Part shown: positions 1-4,378 of the stretch, one piece after another
Numbering within the stretch: position 1 is the first letter of the stretch
Layout: every line of letters starts with the position of its first letter
Assembly (NCBI GenBank): GCA_050742155.1
Contig: JBOGFC010000002.1
Coordinates: forward strand, 1 to 5,076
Length of the DNA: 5,076 nt
From: JBOGFC01 sp050742155
GTDB taxonomy: Bacteria; Actinomycetota; Acidimicrobiia; Spongiisociales; JALYHC01
Direction: 5' to 3'
Program-made: the position numbers and the translations under genes
Notes under the pieces: model-generated
Seen by the model: only the letters and a program-made list of their open reading frames with translations
Told to the model about the DNA's origin: nothing
Database searches by the model: none

Positions 1-165
1 TCCCAGCGCCTCGTGGAGCTCGGCGCGCCTCGACCAGGCCGAGCACCAGTCGTCCCAGCGCTCGATCCTGGCGGTCACCTCGGTGAAGTCGCCCATCGGC
101 ACCCCGTTGGTGACGAAGCGGGGCGCCCAATGGGCGATGGCGGCCTCCACAGCCCGATCTCTCAA
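1..165 (-). CDS. Probable alpha/beta hydrolase, N-terminal fragment (runs off left edge)
   Basis: A minus-strand reading frame starts at a TTG (165-163) and stays open for 55 codons to the window edge, so only the N terminus is present. The peptide begins MRDRAVEAAIAHWAPRF and later reads IERWDDWCSAWSRRAELHEA. This Trp-rich, helical segment with 'HWAPRFV.NGV' and 'ARIERWDDWC' resembles the N-terminal cap region I associate with alpha/beta hydrolases of the FrsA / 2,6-dihydroxypseudooxynicotine hydrolase type; that is recall, not a search. The nucleophile and catalytic triad would lie beyond the window. TTG is preferred because a GGAGG sits 5 nt upstream, and no ATG or GTG lies between the in-frame upstream stop (TGA) and this site. 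A GTG five codons later is possible but is badly spaced. The gene starts 66 bp after the amidohydrolase stop on the same strand, so it is probably in the same operon. The reality of the gene is fairly secure; the family is tentative. Confidence 0.6.
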   Translation of the reverse strand, partial: MRDRAVEAAIAHWAPRFVTNGVPMGDFTEVTARIERWDDWCSAWSRRAELHEALG

Positions 166-170
166 GGGTC

Positions 171-175
171 CCTCC
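171..175 (-). promoter_or_regulatory. Ribosome binding site that selects the TTG start
   Basis: On the minus strand GGAGG, inside a longer AGGGGAGGG run, ends 5 nt before the TTG at 165-163. This is the main reason for choosing that rare start codon for the fragment at the left edge. Confidence 0.55.
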
Positions 176-231
176 CCTCGGGGCAGCAAACGATTGCAGG
201 TACCATATCAGCGCTCGCCCGGGCCGGCCGG

Positions 232-1233
232 TCAACGGCGGACCTCCCCCAGCAGGCGTCGGACGTTCCCTTCCAGGATGAGGTCCCGTTGCTCCGGCCC
301 CAACCCGGGGACCGACTCCACCGTGGCCACCGGGTCCGGATCCCCCATCTCGAACGGATAGTCGCTGCCCAGCACCACGTGGTCGGCCCCCACCAGGTCG
401 ATCAGGAAGGAGAGGGCCGGCGGCGAGTGGAGGACCGTATCGAAGTACAGGCCCCGCAGCCACTCCCGCGGGGAGTGGGTGAGGTTGCCGGCCGTCTGAC
501 CGGAGACGGCTTCGAACCCCCGGTGCCAGCGGCCCGCCTGGTAGGGGGCGAATCCGCCCCCGTGCACCGCGCAGACGCGAAGCTCGGGGAACCGCTCCAG
601 GACGCCCCCGAAGACGAGGTGGGCCAGAGCGATGGTGGTCTCGGCCGGATTGCCCACGATGTTTCCCAGGAAGTAGCGGCCCAGCTCACGGCCGGACAGG
701 GAAGCGAGGGGATGCAGCAGCACCAGGCAGCGCAGCTCCTCGGCGGCTCCCCAGAACGGATCGAGCTCGGCGGCATCGAGCTCCACCCCGTCCACCGTGG
801 TGGCGATCTCGACCCCCACCATTCCCAGCTCCGTTACCGCGTGGCGCAGCTCCGAGGCGGCGGCCTGGGGCGCCTGCAGCGGTACGGTGCAGAGGCCCTC
901 CAACCTGTCGGGATGGTGGGCCACCAGGTCGGCCAGCGACTCGTTGAACCTGCGGGCGTAGCGGCTCCCGGCCGCGGCGCTCAGCGCGTAGGCGGTGAGG
1001 TCGATCCAGCTGGAGACCAGCTGGGTACCGACGCCGGTCCGCTCCATGGTGGCCAGCCGGGCCTCCACGTCCTGCAGGTCGGCCCGAAGCGGACCGGCCT
1101 TGACCCGGCCGGCGATCAGGGCCGATGGCCCACTCTCGTCGTCGACGATCTCGATGTCGTAGCGGTCCCCGTCCCGACGCAAGGTGTCGATCAGCCCCGG
1201 TGGGATGCAGTGGGCATGGACGTCGAAGGTCAT
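232..1233 (-). CDS. ACMSD-type metal-dependent amidohydrolase (Amidohydro_2 family)
   Basis: The complete protein has 333 residues, the usual length for the 2-amino-3-carboxymuconate-6-semialdehyde decarboxylase (ACMSD) / gamma-resorcylate decarboxylase group, a TIM-barrel family that binds one divalent metal. The ligand pattern is intact: H6 and H8 in VHAHC, H174 in LLHPL, D291 in GSDYPF, and the likely catalytic H224 in VHGGGFAPYQAGR. 'YFDTVLHSP' (263-271) and 'VGADHVVLGSDYPF' (281-294) are typical of the family. Known members decarboxylate or hydrolyse aromatic acids or ring-cleavage products in the cytoplasm; the substrate here is unknown. The ATG at 1233 overlaps the stop of the propeller gene (ATGA), and a GGAGG lies 10 nt upstream inside that gene's last codons, so translation is probably coupled. 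An upstream extension of the frame to 1641 is open but only shadows the propeller gene. The product could be a decarboxylase, hydratase or hydrolase. Confidence 0.93.
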   Translation of the reverse strand: MTFDVHAHCIPPGLIDTLRRDGDRYDIEIVDDESGPSALIAGRVKAGPLRADLQDVEARLATMERTGVGTQLVSSWIDLTAYALSAAAGSRYARRFNESLADLVAHHPDRLEGLCTVPLQAPQAAASELRHAVTELGMVGVEIATTVDGVELDAAELDPFWGAAEELRCLVLLHPLASLSGRELGRYFLGNIVGNPAETTIALAHLVFGGVLERFPELRVCAVHGGGFAPYQAGRWHRGFEAVSGQTAGNLTHSPREWLRGLYFDTVLHSPPALSFLIDLVGADHVVLGSDYPFEMGDPDPVATVESVPGLGPEQRDLILEGNVRRLLGEVRR

Positions 1234-2399
1234 GCCCGGGCCCCCTCCATGCGCTCCGCCAGGGCCGAGTCGGGTTCCAGGCAGTAGACCCCGCCGTTGA
1301 TCCGGTCGGTCACCCATACCAGCCCGGAGGCCTCCACGAAGAGGTCGTTCACCTGGGGAGCCTGCTGGCCGGGCGGGGTCTCGGGGACGTAGTGGGCGAT
1401 CTCCACCGGCTGGCCGGGGTCGGCCAGGTCGTAGACCCGCAGCCCGGCGTTGAAGTAGGTGGCGAACACGACCTCCTCGCTCAGGTAGCTGCCGGGACGG
1501 TTCTCGTGCAGGTTGTGGGCACCGAAGCGCAAACCCCGCTCGCAGAAGTCCCCCTCCGGCACCGGGCAGATGGCCAGTACCCGGGGGACGGCCTCGTCGG
1601 ACACGTCGATCACTCTCACCATGTGGGGCTCCTCCCGGCACTCCGCCTCCAGCGACTCATCGGTGGCCACCACCAGGTCCCGGCCCGGCAGCGGCAGGCA
1701 GGTATGGGTGTTGCCGCCCGGCGACCAGCTCAGCCGGGAGACCAGCGACGGCCGGGAGTGGTCCGAGATGTCGAGGATCACCATGCCCGAGTCCCACAGC
1801 CCCACGTAGGCGCGATCCCCCTCGACCAGCCCGTGATGGACCGAACGTGATTCCTCCGCCGGCCAGTCCGGCTGCTCCCCGGCTCCCCTCCACATGCCGG
1901 GCCACCACCACCGTCCCACCTCGGCGGGCTCGTCGGGGTCCTCCAGACTGACGATCACCCAGATCCGGTCGTCGAAGCCATCCGGGATGGCCGAGAGGTA
2001 GGCATGGCGTCCGCCGGTCCACACGATCCGGTGGACCCCTTTCCCTCCGGAGTCCCAGAAGCCGATCGGTCGGGGGTCGAAGGGGTCCTCGAGGCTGTAG
2101 ACGGCCATTCCCACGGACTGGGGCTGACCGCCGCGGAAGGCCTCGTGATTGACCAAGAGCAGGCCGTCCGCCACCTGCACCTTGTGGCTGTGGCCACCGG
2201 CGGGAGCTTCCCACTGACGGACCAGGGTTGGGCGGGAGGGATCGCCCACCTCCAGGATCGACGTCCCCATCCCGCTGGTCCCCAGGTGGCCGACGTACAG
2301 GGCGTCCTTCTGCCGGAGCACCTGCATCCCGTCGCCATGGCCGCCGAGATCGGAATGGCCGACCAGGCGCAGGCCAACCGCGTCCTCCGGTCGGCTCAT
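1230..2399 (-). CDS. LVIVD-repeat beta-propeller protein
   Basis: The protein has 389 residues and at least six diverged copies of the LVIVD repeat, each reading roughly 'hydrophobic strand, D/E-D-P..P, strand': about residues 47-66 (ILEVGDPSRPTLV), 98-117, 147-166, 206-227 (MVILDISDHSRPSLV), 261-281 (VRVIDVSDEAVPRVL) and 320-339 (LRVYDLADPGQPVEI). A degenerate last copy lies near 361-375. This predicts a six- or seven-bladed propeller. Histidines recur before each blade's first strand: H21, H72, H123, H188/H189, H232, and H295/H298. I see no signal peptide or lipobox, so a cytoplasmic location is likely. LVIVD proteins have no settled general function. A Shine-Dalgarno AAGGGAG (2407-2413) ends 7 nt before the ATG and fixes the start. 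The 4-bp overlap with the amidohydrolase start suggests the two act together. A selenium-binding-protein-like propeller is an alternative reading, but the LVIVD pattern fits better. Confidence 0.88.
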   Translation of the reverse strand: MSRPEDAVGLRLVGHSDLGGHGDGMQVLRQKDALYVGHLGTSGMGTSILEVGDPSRPTLVRQWEAPAGGHSHKVQVADGLLLVNHEAFRGGQPQSVGMAVYSLEDPFDPRPIGFWDSGGKGVHRIVWTGGRHAYLSAIPDGFDDRIWVIVSLEDPDEPAEVGRWWWPGMWRGAGEQPDWPAEESRSVHHGLVEGDRAYVGLWDSGMVILDISDHSRPSLVSRLSWSPGGNTHTCLPLPGRDLVVATDESLEAECREEPHMVRVIDVSDEAVPRVLAICPVPEGDFCERGLRFGAHNLHENRPGSYLSEEVVFATYFNAGLRVYDLADPGQPVEIAHYVPETPPGQQAPQVNDLFVEASGLVWVTDRINGGVYCLEPDSALAERMEGARA

Positions 2400-2431
2400 G
2401 TCCAGGCTCCCTTGTCGGTCCCTCGCCGCCG

Positions 2432-2452
2432 GCCGCGGCGGCGCGCCGCGGC
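2432..2452 (-). terminator. GC-only hairpin between the LLM and propeller genes (possible attenuator or U-less terminator)
   Basis: Perfect 9-bp arms (2432-2440 and 2444-2452), composed only of G and C, close a 3-nt loop (GCG). On the minus strand the hairpin lies 22 nt after the LLM stop codon and 33 nt before the propeller ATG. No run of U follows, so a classical rho-independent terminator is not supported. U-less hairpins have been proposed as terminators in high-GC actinobacteria; a processing site, mRNA stabiliser or attenuator is equally possible. Such dyads also arise by chance in GC-rich DNA, but 9 of 9 paired bases in a 74-bp gap is notable. Confidence 0.4.
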
Positions 2453-2473
2453 GATCCTAGGGCTCGAGCGAAC

Positions 2474-3433
2474 TCACACGGCCGCCGACTCCTTGGCCAC
2501 CAAAGGTGCGACCTCGCCAATCCATCGCTCCATCGTTTCGACGTCGTACGGGGCGGCCATCTCCGAGATGAAGGTGTCGAAGCCTATGGCCCGATAGGCC
2601 ACCATCCGCTCGACGATGTGCTCGGGTGTCCCCACCCAGAAGGAGTCGTCTCCGGCCACGTTGGCCAGTGGCGTGCGGTTGACGGCCATGTGGTTCTCCC
2701 AAACCAGCCGTGCTTCCGCCTCGGTGTTGCGGATGGTGATCTTGCACCCGACCGTCCGCTCGATCTCCGTCTGCTGGCGCCCGACGTCGGAGCAGTGGGC
2801 ACGGAGTACCTCCTCCTTGCGACGGAGGGTCTCAGCCGGTCCGATGGCGTTCCACATGTCGGCGTACTTCGCCACCGTGCGGAGGGTCTTCTTCTCGCCG
2901 GAGCCTCCGATCATGATCGGGACGTGGGACTGCACGGGACGCGGCGCGTGACGCAGGCGCTCGAAGCGGTACCTGGGGCTCTGGTAGGTAACCTCCCCGC
3001 CGTCGAGAAGGGTACGGATCGCCCTGACCGACTCGTCGAGCCAGTCGAGCCGTTGGCCGAACCCGGTTCCGAAGTCGATCCCGTGGGCGATGTGCTCGAG
3101 CTCGAACCATGCCCCGCCCATTCCCAAGATCGCCCGGCCGCCACTGATGTGGTCGATCGTGGCGATCATCTTGGCCACCAGGCCCGGGTTCCGGAAGGTG
3201 TTGGCACCCACCAGCAGGCCAATGCGGGTCCGCTCGGTGGCCACGGCCAGCGCCGCGATGGCCGTGTAGCCCTCGAAGATCGGCTGGTATGGGTCGCCGA
3301 AGATGGCGTAGAGATGATCCCAGGTCCAGAGGTGCTCGTAGCCGAGCCCGTCAACTCGCCGGGCCGCGTCGAGAAACCCTGGCCAGTCGCTCGCCTGGCT
3401 CCACAGCAGGATTCCCAGTTTGAGGTCGGACAT
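2474..3433 (-). CDS. Luciferase-like monooxygenase (LLM class, probably F420-dependent oxidoreductase)
   Basis: The protein has 319 residues, a normal length for single-domain bacterial-luciferase-like (TIM barrel) F420 or FMN enzymes. It opens with beta-1 'LKLGILLW', then 'DGLGYEHLWTWDHL' (28-41), the 'TERTRIGLLVGANTFRNPGL' strand and loop (67-85), 'DHISGGRAILGMGGAW' (94-109), and the cofactor-binding 'PIMIGGSGEKKTLRTVAKYAD' region (172-192). It ends with 'VGTPEHIVERM' (267-277), all hallmarks of the F420-dependent subgroup. Members transfer hydride between F420 and an organic substrate, or oxygenate it with FMNH2; the substrate cannot be deduced. The ATG at 3433 is preceded by GGGGAGGG 4 nt upstream, which excludes the longer frame reaching into vapC. 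It lies 74 bp upstream of the propeller gene on the same strand. F420 rather than FMN use is inferred from family resemblance. Confidence 0.92.
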   Translation of the reverse strand: MSDLKLGILLWSQASDWPGFLDAARRVDGLGYEHLWTWDHLYAIFGDPYQPIFEGYTAIAALAVATERTRIGLLVGANTFRNPGLVAKMIATIDHISGGRAILGMGGAWFELEHIAHGIDFGTGFGQRLDWLDESVRAIRTLLDGGEVTYQSPRYRFERLRHAPRPVQSHVPIMIGGSGEKKTLRTVAKYADMWNAIGPAETLRRKEEVLRAHCSDVGRQQTEIERTVGCKITIRNTEAEARLVWENHMAVNRTPLANVAGDDSFWVGTPEHIVERMVAYRAIGFDTFISEMAAPYDVETMERWIGEVAPLVAKESAAV

Positions 3434-3437
3434 CGTT

Positions 3438-3445
3438 CCCTCCCC
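3438..3445 (-). promoter_or_regulatory. Ribosome binding site of the LLM gene
   Basis: On the minus strand GGGGAGGG ends 4 nt before the ATG at 3433, with a further AAGG just upstream (3447-3450). It decides the start: the same frame stays open to 3676, but the extra part lies over the end of vapC and has no comparable signal. Confidence 0.65.
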
Positions 3446-3483
3446 GCCTTTGACGAGTCGGCGTTGATCGGCCAGCGAACGGT

Positions 3484-3514
3484 CGGAGCCTAGGCCACCG
3501 TCGGCCTGGCTCCG
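3484..3514 (-). terminator. Bulged 12-bp stem-loop between vapC and the LLM gene
   Basis: Arms 3484-3490 plus 3492-3496 pair with 3503-3507 plus 3508-3514, giving 12 base pairs with one unpaired base (T3491 on the plus strand) and a 6-nt loop (3497-3502). On the minus strand it begins 34 nt after the vapC stop and ends 50 nt before the LLM ATG. No U-tract follows, so I infer a U-less terminator or attenuator that insulates vapBC from the catabolic genes, not a canonical terminator. Confidence 0.5.
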
Positions 3515-3548
3515 GCCGCCACCGGCCCAGAGCTCTCTCCGGGTCACC

Positions 3549-3968
3549 TCACAGTTGAGCGAAGTTGATCCCGAGGCGTCCGGCAGCGTCACAGAGTTGG
3601 TGGTCGCCGGCCACCAGGATGGTGTCGGGATCGGCGACTGCCTCGGCAGCAGCCAGATGGACTGCGTCGTAGCCACGAAGGCCTTGCTGTTCGGCTAACT
3701 CGCCAGCCCGCTCGGCCAGGATCTCCGTGATCTCCACGATGAAGAGCTGCGCAATCAGCCGATCGAAGTGACCTACCGCAGTCCGCAGTTGGCGGGCGGT
3801 GATTCGCCCGAGACGGTTCGCCTGGGCGAGAGCCGCTCGCCCTTCCGGATAGACGAGTCGCACCGATGCCACCCGGTCCGAGGTATCCCACAGCCGACCG
3901 GCCACCTGCGAGGCGGGCTCATCAACGAAGAGTGGAAGCAGCGCCGAGGTATCGAAGTACGTGATCAC
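3549..3968 (-). CDS. vapC: VapC-type toxin, PIN-domain ribonuclease
   Basis: The protein has 139 residues, typical of VapC. It starts MITYFDTSALLPL, the standard first PIN strand with the acidic residue D6. The remaining acidic residues expected of the Mg2+/Mn2+ site are present: E42 (VYPEGRAAL), D101 (RGYDAVHLAAA) and D122 (LVAGDHQL). VapC enzymes cut specific RNAs, often tRNA or rRNA, and are held inactive by the cognate antitoxin; the target here cannot be told from sequence. The start is GTG at 3968, overlapping the antitoxin stop (GTGA), so translation is probably coupled. By my hand count about 71% of codons end in G or C, against about 88% in the last 60 codons of the amidohydrolase and about 84% in the last 60 of the LLM gene. 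That suggests the module was acquired separately. All four acidic residues are intact, so the nuclease is probably active. Confidence 0.93.
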   Translation of the reverse strand: MITYFDTSALLPLFVDEPASQVAGRLWDTSDRVASVRLVYPEGRAALAQANRLGRITARQLRTAVGHFDRLIAQLFIVEITEILAERAGELAEQQGLRGYDAVHLAAAEAVADPDTILVAGDHQLCDAAGRLGINFAQL

Positions 3969-4222
3969 CGCCGCTGCTCGGCGACCAGGTCGCTCACCGG
4001 CCCTTCGGTCTCGATACGTCTGAGGGGCCGAGAGCGTCGAGGCTGCTTGGCGGGGGTGACCAGACCTTCGGCGACCAGTCGATCGATGGAACGTTCTTGA
4101 ACGAGGGGTATCACCCGCGCAACTGCCCGGCCTCGATCGGTGACCACGAGCTCCTCTCCGCGACGCACCTTGTTCAGGTACCTGCTGAGCTGATCGCGGA
4201 GCTCCCGAATGCCGACTTCCAC
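3965..4222 (-). CDS. vapB: Phd/YefM-type antitoxin of the VapC pair
   Basis: An 85-residue protein with the classical Phd/YefM N-terminal DNA-binding fold: VGIRELRDQLSRYLNKVRRG (3-22), then EELVVTDRGRAVARVIPL (23-40). The basic C-terminal half (PRRSRPLRRIE, about 61-71) and the acidic tail should wrap the toxin and block its active site. The start is GTG at 4222, with AAGGGG ending 7 nt upstream; no better start exists nearby. The gene precedes vapC and overlaps it by 4 bp, the normal antitoxin-first order. In this family the antitoxin, alone or with toxin, usually represses its own promoter; the TATAAT box 36 nt upstream is the likely target. The family is called VapB only by partnership; structurally it is Phd/YefM rather than AbrB- or RHH-type. 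Confidence 0.93.
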   Translation of the reverse strand: MEVGIRELRDQLSRYLNKVRRGEELVVTDRGRAVARVIPLVQERSIDRLVAEGLVTPAKQPRRSRPLRRIETEGPVSDLVAEQRR

Positions 4223-4229
4223 GGGCTCA

Positions 4230-4235
4230 CCCCTT
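4230..4235 (-). promoter_or_regulatory. Ribosome binding site of the antitoxin gene
   Basis: AAGGGG on the minus strand ends 7 nt before the GTG at 4222 and supports that non-ATG start. Confidence 0.6.
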
Positions 4236-4258
4236 GTGAAGCCACATTGGCGAGTTGG

Positions 4259-4264
4259 ATTATA
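4259..4264 (-). promoter_or_regulatory. Perfect TATAAT -10 box of the vapBC promoter
   Basis: The minus strand reads TATAAT here, a consensus sigma-70-type -10 element in otherwise GC-rich DNA, which makes chance occurrence less likely. Transcription should start near 4251-4253, giving a leader of about 30 nt before the GTG. No good -35 is present: the hexamer at a 17-bp spacing matches TTGACA at only 2 of 6 positions, and the spacer lies in a purine run on this strand. The hexamer AGCCAC (plus strand) occurs at 4264-4269 and again at 4240-4245, on either side of the expected start site, and could serve antitoxin binding. Confidence 0.6.
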
Positions 4265-4322
4265 GCCACTTCCTCTCTTTCTCTATTGAACGACATGCCC
4301 CGCCACCCCCAAAGGAACCGGC

Positions 4323-4354
4323 ACGCCGGGCACACCCCATATCATGCCCGGCGT
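4323..4354. promoter_or_regulatory. Perfect 10-bp inverted repeat, candidate operator before the Gfo/Idh gene
   Basis: ACGCCGGGCA (4323-4332) is exactly mirrored by TGCCCGGCGT (4345-4354) around a 12-nt, A/T-richer spacer. The dyad is 25 bp upstream of the ATG at 4379 and covers a possible -10 (TATCAT). Size and placement fit a repressor operator; as RNA it could form a hairpin, but no U-tract follows. Identity of any regulator is unknown. Confidence 0.45.
4340..4345 (+). promoter_or_regulatory. Possible -10 element for the Gfo/Idh gene
   Basis: TATCAT differs from TATAAT at one position and lies 33 nt before the ATG. I see no acceptable -35 at 16-18 bp upstream, so this is weak and supported mainly by its position within the dyad. 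Confidence 0.3.
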
Positions 4355-4360
4355 ACGCCG
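4349..4360. repeat. 12-bp perfect palindrome overlapping the inverted repeat
   Basis: CGGCGTACGCCG is its own reverse complement. It shares 4349-4354 with the right arm of the larger inverted repeat, so the core ACGCCG occurs three times in alternating orientation (4323-4328 plus, 4349-4354 minus, 4355-4360 plus). This arrangement could let one dimeric regulator occupy two alternative sites. Confidence 0.45.
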
Positions 4361-4378
4361 CGACCCTCGAAGGCAAGC

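Noticed and set aside
162..206. A 14-codon minus-strand mini-ORF (ATG at 206) whose stop overlaps the TTG start, like a coupled leader peptide
   Set aside because: No convincing ribosome binding site precedes it and its composition is not that of a known attenuator peptide; such a short frame is expected by chance.
13..1287. Long plus-strand open frame (424 codons) opposite the amidohydrolase gene
   Set aside because: Its translation is low in complexity, rich in G, R, P, H and Q, with no family motifs; it is the antisense shadow of a gene whose third positions are almost all G/C, which removes stops in that frame.
1234..1641. N-terminal extension of the amidohydrolase frame upstream of the ATG at 1233
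   Set aside because: The added residues are Arg/Gly/Pro-rich shadow of the propeller gene, whereas MTFDVHAH at 1233 is the normal N terminus of the family.
1657..2520. Minus-strand open frame overlapping the propeller gene in another frame
   Set aside because: Arg/Pro/Gly-rich translation without domain signs, no matching ribosome binding site, and wholly inside the LVIVD gene and its leader.
2228..3493. Long plus-strand open frame (421 codons) opposite the LLM gene and the start of the propeller gene
   Set aside because: It spans two well-supported minus-strand genes and their gap, has no recognisable domain, and arises from GC-biased codons on the other strand.
3434..3676. N-terminal extension of the LLM frame into vapC
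   Set aside because: The ATG at 3433 has a strong ribosome binding site and starts directly at the first barrel strand; the extension is unlike the family and overlaps vapC.
4269..4284. Sixteen-base pyrimidine run in the vapBC promoter spacer
   Set aside because: Noted as local composition only; it is not a repeat unit, and a T-rich terminator reading fails because no hairpin precedes it on the plus strand.
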